Assembly (NCBI GenBank): GCA_002437585.1 | Contig: DJQM01000053.1 | Span: forward strand, 1 to 39,108 | Reading direction: 5' to 3' | DNA length: 39,108 nt | DNA from: Clostridiales bacterium UBA6386 | GTDB lineage: Bacteria > Bacillota > Clostridia > Oscillospirales > Oscillospiraceae | Shown: positions 1 through 6,332 of the stretch, piece by piece | Position numbering within the stretch: the first letter of the stretch is position 1 | Layout: every line of letters starts with the position of its first letter | Notes under the pieces: model-generated | What the model saw: the letters and a program-made list of their open reading frames with translations, nothing else | The model's database searches: none | Told to the model about the DNA's origin: nothing | Program-made: the position numbers and the translations under genes

Positions 1-2
1 GC

Positions 3-509
3 TTCCGCAAGGAGAAGGGCGCTCACGGCATAGAGGAGCGCGGCGTTTACCGCATCCACCAGTTCGAGAAGCAGGAGATGATAGTCGTCTGCGAGCCGGA
101 GGACAGCAAGATGTGGTTCGACAAGCTCTGGCAGAACACGGTCGATTTCTTCCGCACTCTCGATATCCCGGTGCGCACCCTCGAGTGCTGCTCGGGTGAC
201 CTCGCAGATCTCAAGGTCAAGTCCATAGATGTCGAGGCGTGGTCGCCCAGACAGAAGAAGTATTTCGAGGTCGGCTCATGCTCGAACCTCGGCGACGCAC
301 AGGCGCGCAGACTGAAAATACGCATCAACGGCAAGGACGGCAAGCACTTTGCCCATACGCTCAACAACACCGTTGTCGCCCCGCCGAGAATGCTCATAGC
401 GTTCCTCGAAAACAACCTCAACGCCGACGGCAGCGTCAATATCCCCGAAGTCCTCAGACCGTACATGGGCGGCAAGGAGAAGATAGGCGGCTTAGATAAC
501 AGCATATAA
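3..509 (+). CDS. serS: Seryl-tRNA synthetase, C-terminal part (5' end outside window)
   Basis: Class II aminoacyl-tRNA synthetase that charges tRNA-Ser with serine in the cytoplasm. Only the last 168 residues are present; the frame is open to the window edge. The visible part carries the end of the catalytic domain: FRKEKGAHGIEERGVYRIHQ (motif 2 region), SCSNLGDAQARRLKIR, and a motif 3 stretch, NTVVAPPRMLIAFLEN, followed by the usual PEVLRPYMGG ending. The motif 3 lead-in (NNTVVAPPR) differs from the textbook bacterial GLAxxR form but keeps the arginine and the LEN helix; I recall similar forms in other Clostridia. A strong hairpin terminator follows directly, so it ends its transcript. Codons are CTC/GTC/ATA-rich like the other genes left of 4.5 kb. 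Confidence 0.93.
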   Translation, partial: FRKEKGAHGIEERGVYRIHQFEKQEMIVVCEPEDSKMWFDKLWQNTVDFFRTLDIPVRTLECCSGDLADLKVKSIDVEAWSPRQKKYFEVGSCSNLGDAQARRLKIRINGKDGKHFAHTLNNTVVAPPRMLIAFLENNLNADGSVNIPEVLRPYMGGKEKIGGLDNSI

Positions 510-511
510 AA

Positions 512-555
512 TCAAAAGCCATAATTTACTCTTCAAAGTGGATTATGGCTTTTGA
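512..555 (+). terminator. Intrinsic terminator after serS
   Basis: A 14-bp perfect stem (TCAAAAGCCATAAT with its complement) encloses a 16-nt loop and starts 2 bases after the serS stop codon. A T-rich stretch follows. Confidence 0.8.
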
Positions 556-715
556 TGTTTTGTGCGGGCGCGCAGCGGAGCTGTTTACACAGATTTTACT
601 TTCGCTTTACCAAAAGTCGGTTGATGCTTCGGCTTCCTGCGGGTTAAACTGACAACGGAAGGGAGAAACCGGGCATATAAGACAACGAAAACTCACGCAC
701 CCGGTCGATAAAGTC

Positions 716-1252
716 ATGAAAGAAACCAATGCCGCCGAGAAGGGCGGAAGCTTTTTCGAAAAGCATGCAGAGATATGGAAATTCATAAAATTCACTTTTG
801 CAGGCGCGTCCTCGTCGCTGATAGAGCTCGGCGTGTTCGCTCTGCTCCAGTATGTCGTGTTCAAGTCCCTCAACGATGTTCCTGTGACGGACAGCCCCAT
901 TCTCGCGTTTCTCGGCGTCGAGTATAAGGGCTATATGTATTCGTATTTCATCTCGACCGTTGTCGGCTACGCGATAGCGTTCGTCATGAACAGAAAGATA
1001 ACTTTCAAGGCGGACGCGAATCCGCTGCTCTCGACTGTTTTGTATGCGATAATGGTCGTGTGCACGATCATTTTCAACACCTGGTTCGGCGCATTCCTCG
1101 GCACGCTTATAAAGAACAGCGGTCGCAGCAACGCGCTCATCGAGCTGCTGACAAAGGTCGTCGTCATGACCGTGCCGACCCTCTGGACATATCCGCTCAA
1201 CAGGTTCGTTATCCACAGAAAGAAAAAGCCCGCTGCAGAACAGGGGGAGTGA
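716..1252 (+). CDS. GtrA-family four-helix membrane protein
   Basis: Small polytopic membrane protein of the GtrA/DPMS type. Members are thought to help move lipid-linked sugars across the membrane or to partner with glycosyltransferases. The 178 residues contain four hydrophobic segments at about 25-47, 75-99, 106-132 and 143-165. The first holds the typical FxxAGxxSxxIExGVF pattern, and NRKITF follows the second. The tail is basic (HRKKKP). No glycosyltransferase is nearby. The start at 716 has no convincing Shine-Dalgarno sequence, so it is less certain than the frame. The stop lies 2 bases before the next gene, whose ribosome site (GGGGGAG) is inside this one, so the two are cotranscribed and probably translationally coupled. 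Confidence 0.8.
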   Translation: MKETNAAEKGGSFFEKHAEIWKFIKFTFAGASSSLIELGVFALLQYVVFKSLNDVPVTDSPILAFLGVEYKGYMYSYFISTVVGYAIAFVMNRKITFKADANPLLSTVLYAIMVVCTIIFNTWFGAFLGTLIKNSGRSNALIELLTKVVVMTVPTLWTYPLNRFVIHRKKKPAAEQGE

Positions 1253-1254
1253 AT

Positions 1255-2376
1255 ATGCGCTTCAACTCCGACGGAAAATTTAAAATAATGCAGATAACCG
1301 ATATCCAGGAGATACCGGATGTGTCGCCCGACACGATAAAGCTTATCAATGCGGCTCTCGAAGAAGAGAAGCCCGATCTCGTCGTGCTCACCGGCGATCA
1401 GATAAAGGGCTACGGAGTCTCGTATAAAGGCAAGGGCGATGCACTCATAGAAAGTGTCGCTCAGACTATTGGCAAGCTCTTAAAGCCGGTCACTGACAGG
1501 CATATCCCGTTCGCCGTCACTTTCGGCAATCACGACAGGCAGGTCGGGATAAGCAACAAAGACCAGTTTGAAAAAATATATAAAGCTCTGCCCGGATGCG
1601 TGGGAGAGCAGGCTGAGGGCATCGACGGAGGCGGAACATATAATATACCGATCTTGTCCTCCGACGGCGAACGCACCGCGTTCAATCTCTATCTGTTCGA
1701 CAGCGGAACGGACGCGAAGGGCGGCGGATATGAGCCGTTTGACCCTGAGATAATAGACTGGTACAGGAGAAAGCGCGACGAGCTGAAAGCCGAAAACGGA
1801 GATTACATTCCGTCCCTCGTGTTCCAGCACATACCGATGTTCGAGCATTACGATGTTCTTAAAAGAGTCGGAAAGCACGAAAAGGGCGCGATACCGGCGT
1901 TCAGAATACACAAGGGCGAACATTATAAAATAGACGAAACCAAGTGCGTCGAGGGTTCTGTATTATTAGAGCCGCCGTCGATACCGGATATCAACACCGG
2001 CGAGTTCGAGGCGCTCAGTGAAAAGGGCGACGTGCTCGGCGTATATGTCGGCCACGACCACAAAAACTCATATGTCGGAAAGGTCGGCAATATCGATGTC
2101 GGTTTCACTCAGTCGGCGGGCTTCAATGTCTACGGCAACGGAAAACAGCGCGGCGTGCGCTGCTTCGTCCTCGACGAGAACGATCCGCGCAATTATAAGA
2201 CATATACCAGGACTTATGAGCAGCTCTGCGACGGCAAGCTCAACACGCCGATAAAAGACGTGATATGGCGCATAGTCCCCACGACCGTGGACATGGCAAA
2301 GCCGATGATAGCAAAGGCACTTGCCGCTATTGCGGCAGTTGTTGCGCTGATAGTCATCGCCGTAAAAATTTTTTAA
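1255..2376 (+). CDS. Calcineurin-like metallophosphoesterase with C-terminal membrane anchor
   Basis: Predicted two-metal phosphoesterase; substrate unknown. All core motifs are visible: D16 in ITDIQ, GDQ (47-49), GNHD (91-94), QHIP (191-194) and GHDH (266-269). This is the Icc/PhoD-like layout of the DUF of YkuE and related Firmicutes phosphoesterases. The last 27 residues (about 347-373) are an alanine/valine/isoleucine-rich transmembrane helix, while the N terminus has no signal peptide. That tail-anchored arrangement leaves the side on which the domain lies undecided. The start is the ATG 2 bases after gtrA, preceded by GGGGGAG; the frame is also open upstream, but inside gtrA. The context suggests a role at the envelope. 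Confidence 0.85.
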   Translation: MRFNSDGKFKIMQITDIQEIPDVSPDTIKLINAALEEEKPDLVVLTGDQIKGYGVSYKGKGDALIESVAQTIGKLLKPVTDRHIPFAVTFGNHDRQVGISNKDQFEKIYKALPGCVGEQAEGIDGGGTYNIPILSSDGERTAFNLYLFDSGTDAKGGGYEPFDPEIIDWYRRKRDELKAENGDYIPSLVFQHIPMFEHYDVLKRVGKHEKGAIPAFRIHKGEHYKIDETKCVEGSVLLEPPSIPDINTGEFEALSEKGDVLGVYVGHDHKNSYVGKVGNIDVGFTQSAGFNVYGNGKQRGVRCFVLDENDPRNYKTYTRTYEQLCDGKLNTPIKDVIWRIVPTTVDMAKPMIAKALAAIAAVVALIVIAVKIF

Positions 2377-2412
2377 ACAGACAACTTCTATTTTCATCAT
2401 GACTCTTCTGCG

Positions 2413-2442
2413 AAGCCCCGGGGCAACATCCTCCCGGGGCTT
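2413..2442 (+). terminator. Intrinsic terminator after the metallophosphoesterase
   Basis: A 10-bp GC-rich perfect stem (AAGCCCCGGG with its complement) has a 10-nt loop and ends in TTT. The T tract is short. Confidence 0.65.
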
Positions 2443-2450
2443 TGCGCATT

Positions 2451-2476
2451 AAAAAAGACTGCCGCAAGGGCAGCCT
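2451..2476 (-). terminator. Intrinsic terminator of the methyltransferase gene
   Basis: Read on the minus strand, a short GC stem around CTTGC is followed by a run of six T. It lies just beyond the methyltransferase stop codon. Confidence 0.65.
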
Positions 2477-2486
2477 TAAATATTAT

Positions 2487-3071
2487 TTATCTCTTTGCGC
2501 CGGAGACCACAAATTTTTCATCGTCCGAAACGGCGACATTAACATCAAAATACGGCGCGAACACTGCTGATAATTCCTCGACAGTCAGCATCTCGCGCGA
2601 GACGCTGTCAGCCCTGCCCTTGTGGTGCATGCGCAGCGCGTCAAGGCTCATGCCGTGCGCCACGGTCAGGCGTCCACCGCTCCCGAGCCAACGTGACAGC
2701 CGCTCGACGAGCCTTTCCGGGCTTTCAAAATGCGGGAAAGCGTTATAAACAACGCAGCAGTCGCACAGGCGTTCAACAGGAATTTCCTCAACATCGCCGC
2801 ATATCACTTCGATCCTCTGGTCGTGCATCTTCGACGCGGCTATCCGTGCCATCTGAGCCGAAATATCAACGCCGATAACGCGCTCCGCTCCGCGCGCGAG
2901 GTAATACGGGAACATGACTCCCGTGCCGCAGGCAACGTCGAGCACGACGGAGTTTTCTTTCACTCCGGCGGCGTCAAGTATGAAATTTATCTTTTCGTCG
3001 CTCTTTATCATGTTGGCGTCCCACTCGGGCGCCATGCGGTCAAAGAACGCGGCGATCTCTTTTTTGTTCAT
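2487..3071 (-). CDS. Class I SAM-dependent methyltransferase
   Basis: 194-residue cytoplasmic methyltransferase with a Rossmann fold, of the Methyltransf_11/25 type. SAM-binding motif I is VLDVACGTG (43-51), the acidic end of strand 2 is VIGVDIS (66-72), and CGDVEEIP is motif II-like. The N terminus (AAFFDRMAPEWD) is typical of small-molecule or ubiquinone-type methyltransferases, but the substrate cannot be told. The start ATG has GGGAG 8 bases upstream. It is a single-gene unit: own promoter at 3100-3128, own terminator at 2451-2476. Codon use matches the left segment. Confidence 0.88.
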   Translation of the reverse strand: MNKKEIAAFFDRMAPEWDANMIKSDEKINFILDAAGVKENSVVLDVACGTGVMFPYYLARGAERVIGVDISAQMARIAASKMHDQRIEVICGDVEEIPVERLCDCCVVYNAFPHFESPERLVERLSRWLGSGGRLTVAHGMSLDALRMHHKGRADSVSREMLTVEELSAVFAPYFDVNVAVSDDEKFVVSGAKR

Positions 3072-3099
3072 GCGTCAGTCTCCCGAAATTTATGCTCAT

Positions 3100-3128
3100 A
3101 TGATACCACATGATCGCGCGATTATCAA
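3100..3128 (-). promoter_or_regulatory. Sigma-A promoter of the methyltransferase
   Basis: On the minus strand TTGATA, 17 bases, TATCAT, placed 29 bases upstream of the start codon. The spacer contains the small palindrome GATCGCGCGATC. Confidence 0.6.
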
Positions 3129-3289
3129 TATGGGCGTGGATAAAACCGTTCGAGAAAGCGTGCGATACTGAGCGGTAATTTTTTGAGCGGGCATCGGTGT
3201 GCGAAAATAGATACAGTGACAAATTGGGATTTGCCTATGGAAATGCAGACGATAAACGGATATCGCAATATTACAAATCAGCACAATCG

Positions 3290-3420
3290 TGTAGGGATGG
3301 ATATCATCCGCCCGCGAGATTTGTACCACTCTACCGGCACGCGCTCTGCAAATCATGTCCCGAACGCCGGCGAAACTAACCCCTCAGTCTCGGCTTACGC
3401 CGAGCCAGCTCTCCCCTACA
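3290..3420. repeat. TGTAGGG...CCCTACA bounded intergenic repeat, left copy
   Basis: The element begins TGTAGGGATGG and ends CTCCCCTACA, an inverted pair. Inside are the small hairpins GATGGATATCATC and CTCGGCTTACGCCGAG. No gene is present between 3072 and 3588; this element, the methyltransferase promoter and the marR promoter are what that stretch holds. A similar boundary pair frames 18562-18709. Confidence 0.5.
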
Positions 3421-3517
3421 GAGGGCGCCTAATAGATTCCGCTACAAAGCTCAATTTGCTGTATTGATTTTTATACGCTTTCACACTTTAAACTTTGGTA
3501 ATCTCAGGAGATTGTTG

Positions 3518-3546
3518 TTGACAAATGCGCTGTATCGGACTATAAT
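3518..3546 (+). promoter_or_regulatory. Consensus sigma-A promoter of marR-TSUP
   Basis: TTGACA, exactly 17 bases, TATAAT: a perfect consensus promoter. It is 42 bases upstream of the marR start codon. Confidence 0.85.
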
Positions 3547-3577
3547 ACTTCAAAAATGAACTGTCTAAATTTGAAGT
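3547..3577. promoter_or_regulatory. Probable MarR operator
   Basis: A perfect 8-bp inverted repeat, ACTTCAAA and TTTGAAGT with 15 bases between, begins right after the -10 box and covers the expected transcription start. Such placement fits autorepression by the downstream MarR protein. Binding is inferred from position and symmetry. Confidence 0.55.
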
Positions 3578-3588
3578 GAGATGATAGT

Positions 3589-4017
3589 ATGAATATGGGA
3601 ATAGACTTCCCGAAGAAACTGGCGGCGGCGTATAACGCAGTCTGCAAGCCGCTCTGCCGTGAGCTGAACATACCGCAGACGGCGTTTGATATCCTGATGT
3701 TTCTCGCGAACAACCCGGATTACAGCACCGCGGGCGATATAGTCAATGTCAGAAAGATAAAGGCGAATCTCGTCTCCGTCAATGTCGAAAAGCTTGCAAA
3801 GGACGGCTACCTTGAGCGCACAAATATCGAGGGCGACAGGAGAAAAATACGCCTCTCGCTGACCGAAAAGGCTCGGCCGATAGTCGAGCGCGGGAAGCAG
3901 CTTCAGCAGTCGTTTTTCGATATGTTGTTTGAAAACACGACGGACGAAATGAAAAAGAATTTCACCGAGACGGTCGGGATTATAGACCGCAATCTCGATG
4001 AGATGCTCAAAGGGTGA
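3589..4017 (+). CDS. MarR-family transcriptional regulator
   Basis: 142-residue winged-helix repressor expected to act as a dimer. The winged-helix domain spans about residues 28-95: helices around TAFDILMFLANNP, recognition region KIKANLVSVNVEKLAKDGYLER, and a wing with the typical GDRRKIRLSLTEKA. A C-terminal dimerisation helix follows. The first start codon is used here, but a second ATG lies 6 bases downstream; the ribosome site is weak. The gene sits behind a consensus promoter with a symmetrical site on its start point. Its stop codon overlaps or abuts the exporter gene. The pair probably forms an effector-controlled exporter unit; the effector is unknown. Confidence 0.88.
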   Translation: MNMGIDFPKKLAAAYNAVCKPLCRELNIPQTAFDILMFLANNPDYSTAGDIVNVRKIKANLVSVNVEKLAKDGYLERTNIEGDRRKIRLSLTEKARPIVERGKQLQQSFFDMLFENTTDEMKKNFTETVGIIDRNLDEMLKG

Positions 4018-4022
4018 TAGAA

Positions 4023-4799
4023 ATGAAAATATTTATAACGGTACTTGTAACATTTTTCGCCGGAATGGGCGCGGGACTCGGCACGGGATTTGCCGGCATG
4101 AGCGCGGCGGCAGTCATAAGTCCGATGCTCATAACCTTCCTCGGGATGGATCCGTATATGGCGGTCGGCATCGCACTCGCCTCAGATGTGCTCGCGAGCG
4201 CCGTCTCGGCGTACACATACGGCAGAAAAAAGAATCTCGACATCAAAAACGGACTCATTATGATGGCGACCGTCCTAACATTCACGGTCGTCGGCAGCTA
4301 TCTTGCGAGCCTGCTCCCGTCGGCGACGATGGGCAGCTTCTCGGTCATAATGACATTTCTGCTCGGCATAAAATTCATCGTCCGCCCGGTCATGACGACG
4401 AAAGAGGCGATGGAAAAAGTCCCGGCGAAAAAGCGCGCGATACAGTCCGTTATTTGCGGAACGATAATCGGTCTTATCTGCGGATTCGTCGGCGCGGGCG
4501 GCGGCATGATGATGCTGCTGATTCTCACCAGCGTCATGGGCTACGAGCTGAAAACCGCCGTGGGCACCAGCGTGTTCATCATGACCTTCACCGCCCTGAC
4601 CGGCGCGGTATCTCACTTTGCCATCGGCGGTATGCCCGATATGCTGGTGTGGGTGCTGTGCGTGGTGTTCACCCTGCTGTGGGCCAGGATCGCCGCGGTG
4701 TTTGCCAACAAGGCGCGGCCCAAGACCCTGAATCGGGCTACCGGCGTGGTGCTGGTGGTGCTGGGCATTGTCATCATGGGCTTCCAGCTGCTGAAGTAA
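4023..4799 (+). CDS. Sulfite exporter TauE/SafE (TSUP) family permease
   Basis: 258-residue polytopic membrane protein of the TSUP family, whose members export sulfite, sulfoacetate or other organosulfur anions. Two related halves are visible: an N-terminal GAGLGTGFAGMSAA motif and the second-half equivalent GFVGAGGGMMML, with about eight hydrophobic segments. The start chosen is the ATG with AAAGGG upstream; a GTG at 4014 overlapping the marR stop is an alternative. The first half uses ATA, CTC, GTC, GCG and ACG codons, while from about 4.50-4.56 kb on it uses CTG, GTG, GCC, ACC and ATC. The protein reads as intact across this break. A hybrid gene or an assembly join at the conserved glycine-rich motif is likely. 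Confidence 0.85.
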   Translation: MKIFITVLVTFFAGMGAGLGTGFAGMSAAAVISPMLITFLGMDPYMAVGIALASDVLASAVSAYTYGRKKNLDIKNGLIMMATVLTFTVVGSYLASLLPSATMGSFSVIMTFLLGIKFIVRPVMTTKEAMEKVPAKKRAIQSVICGTIIGLICGFVGAGGGMMMLLILTSVMGYELKTAVGTSVFIMTFTALTGAVSHFAIGGMPDMLVWVLCVVFTLLWARIAAVFANKARPKTLNRATGVVLVVLGIVIMGFQLLK

Positions 4800-4807
4800 T
4801 ACCATAC

Positions 4808-4844
4808 AAAAAGCCTGGAATTTATCGAAAATCCCAGGCTTTTT
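4808..4844. terminator. Bidirectional terminator between the exporter and DtxR-like genes
   Basis: An 11-bp perfect stem, AAAAAGCCTGG with its complement, encloses a 15-base loop and gives A/T tracts on both sides. It overlaps the last codons of the minus-strand gene and serves both convergent genes. Confidence 0.75.
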
Positions 4845-5211
4845 CTCTGTTTTTCTCATTAAACCGTTGGAAGGCCTCGTAGCTCTGCTGGCTCAGATTC
4901 CGCTCGATTTCCAGCGCGTCCCGGGCGGCAATTTCTCCGGGTACGCCAAGACCCTCCAGCAGCCGCCGCACCGTATCCAACCGCTGACAGGTGGCCTCGG
5001 CGATCTTTGCTCCCCTGGGTGTCAGGGTGATGATGTGGTGCTCCCCCACGGACACATAGCCCTCCTCCTGAAGCTGCTTGATAAACACGCACACCGTGGC
5101 TCTGGATACCCCCAGATCCCGAGCCAAATCGGCGGCGTGAACGGGATTTTTTCGGCTCAGGCTGTGGATGCGCCGGAGATAATCCTCCAGACGGCTGTTT
5201 TCTCTGGGCAT
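4822..5211 (-). CDS. DtxR/MntR-like repressor with degenerate metal site
   Basis: 129-residue regulator of the DtxR family: winged helix at about residues 5-65 (LEDYLRRIHSLS, then AADLARDLGVSRATVCVFIKQ as helix-turn-helix, and EGYVSVGEHHIITLTPRGAKIA as wing), then a dimerisation helix. It lacks an SH3 domain and so has MntR size. The start is the ATG with AAGGAAGG upstream; the frame is open further but without a ribosome site. Compared with Bacillus MntR from memory, Asp8 and Glu102 are kept, but Glu11, His77, Glu99 and His103 are Arg, Leu, Leu and Arg. Metal sensing may therefore be lost or altered. Two TTAGC-N4-GCTAA palindromes lie in its promoter and a third before the ABC transporter at 9426, which suggests autoregulation and a small regulon. 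Confidence 0.82.
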   Translation of the reverse strand: MPRENSRLEDYLRRIHSLSRKNPVHAADLARDLGVSRATVCVFIKQLQEEGYVSVGEHHIITLTPRGAKIAEATCQRLDTVRRLLEGLGVPGEIAARDALEIERNLSQQSYEAFQRFNEKNREKAWDFR

Positions 5212-5263
5212 ACGGTTTCCTTCCTTCTTCGGCAAGCGGCAGACCGCCCGGTACTTGAAAATG

Positions 5264-5292
5264 TTATTAGCAAAGGCTAACTGATTGGGCAA
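5264..5292 (-). promoter_or_regulatory. Candidate promoter of the DtxR-like gene
   Basis: On the minus strand TTGCCC, 17 bases, TAATAA. The boxes are imperfect, but they are framed by the two palindromic operators, which supports the location. Confidence 0.4.
5267..5280. promoter_or_regulatory. TTAGC-N4-GCTAA palindrome (copy 1)
   Basis: TTAGC, AAAG, GCTAA. It overlaps the -10 region and spacer of the DtxR-like gene's promoter. Half-sites resemble those of DtxR-family boxes. Confidence 0.6.
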
Positions 5293-5297
5293 TTTTT

Positions 5298-5315
5298 GGT
5301 TAGCTCTCGCTAACC
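5298..5315. promoter_or_regulatory. TTAGC-N4-GCTAA palindrome (copy 2)
   Basis: GGTTAGC, TCTC, GCTAACC: a 7-bp perfect inverted repeat just upstream of the -35 box of the DtxR-like gene. It has the same half-site and spacing as 5267-5280 and 9445-9460. Confidence 0.65.
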
Positions 5316-5388
5316 TTTGCTATCATACACGATTTTGCCGTCTGTGTCAAGCGTTGGATTTTCTCCCCTTCCATAACCCGCGAAAATG

Positions 5389-5397
5389 TGCTATAAT
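5389..5397 (+). promoter_or_regulatory. Extended -10 promoter of the moxR operon
   Basis: TGCTATAAT, an extended -10 element, 33 bases before the moxR start. No good -35 box is visible, as is common for extended -10 promoters. Confidence 0.55.
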
Positions 5398-5429
5398 GTT
5401 ATTACTATCTCAGACAAGGAGTACCCCCA

Positions 5430-6332
5430 ATGACCTATGAAGAACTGAAAGCCAAAATGGACGAGAGCCATTATATTTACGACGAAGCCCTGGCCACGGT
5501 GCTGTTCGTGGCTCTGCAGCTGGGTCGTCCCCTGCTCATTGAGGGCGCGGCAGGCGTGGGCAAAACGGAGGTTGCCAAGGTCATGGCCGCCGCCCTGGGT
5601 CGGGAGCTGGTGCGGCTGCAATGCTACGAGGGGCTGGACGAGAGCAAGGCTCTGTACGAGTGGAATTACCAGAAGCAGCTGCTTTCCATTCAGGTGAACA
5701 TGAACACCCAGGATCGGGACAGCCTGACGAAGAGCCTGTTCAGCGACGAATACCTGCTGGAGCGGCCGCTGCTGAAATCCATCCGGTCGGAAAGGCCGGT
5801 GGTGCTGCTCATCGACGAAATTGACAAGGCCGACGAGGAATTCGAGGCCTTCCTGCTGGAGCTATTGTCCGAAATGCAGGTGACGATCCCGGAAATCGGC
5901 ACGGTGAAGGCCAAGTCCATCCCCTTCGTGGTGCTCACCTCCAACCGGGCAAGGCCGCTGAGCGAAGCCCTGCGCCGCCGGTGTGCCTACCTTTACATTG
6001 CGTACCCGGACATGGACAAGGAGCTTGCGATTCTCCGGGCGAAGCTTCCGCATGTGGACGACCGGCTCTGCGCCCAGGTGGCTCTGGCGGTGCAGAAGCT
6101 CCGCGCCAACGACCAGATTCTCAAAAAGCCCTCCATCGCTGAGACCCTGGACTGGGCGGCGGCTCTGGATGCGCTGGGCATCCGGGATCTGACCCCGGAC
6201 GCGCTGCGGCAGACCGCAGGCTTTGTACTGAAGAACAACGAAGACCTGGACGCTATGGACTTGGATGCCGAGCCGGAGCCTGGCCACGCCTGTACCTGCG
6301 GCGGCAGCTGCGGAGGCCATCACCATGGCTGA
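5430..6332 (+). CDS. MoxR-family AAA+ ATPase
   Basis: 300-residue AAA+ chaperone-like ATPase of the MoxR group, thought to remodel or help mature partner complexes together with a von Willebrand A protein. Walker A is GAAGVGKT (39-46), Walker B VVLLIDEID (124-132), sensor 1 VLTSNRARP (about 168-176), and the arginine-finger region LRRRCAYLYI follows. The start ATG has AAGGAG upstream. The last 15 residues are an unusual Cys/His/Gly tail, HACTCGGSCGGHHHG, which could bind metal; I do not know it from the family. The gene overlaps the next by 8 bases, so they form an operon. The pair resembles CoxD/CoxE, but no carbon monoxide dehydrogenase gene is here. Confidence 0.9.
   Translation: MTYEELKAKMDESHYIYDEALATVLFVALQLGRPLLIEGAAGVGKTEVAKVMAAALGRELVRLQCYEGLDESKALYEWNYQKQLLSIQVNMNTQDRDSLTKSLFSDEYLLERPLLKSIRSERPVVLLIDEIDKADEEFEAFLLELLSEMQVTIPEIGTVKAKSIPFVVLTSNRARPLSEALRRRCAYLYIAYPDMDKELAILRAKLPHVDDRLCAQVALAVQKLRANDQILKKPSIAETLDWAAALDALGIRDLTPDALRQTAGFVLKNNEDLDAMDLDAEPEPGHACTCGGSCGGHHHG

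Noticed and set aside
4014..4022. GTG at 4014 as the start of the exporter
   Set aside because: It overlaps the marR stop and lacks a spaced ribosome site; the ATG at 4023 has AAAGGG upstream. The difference is three codons and not decisive.
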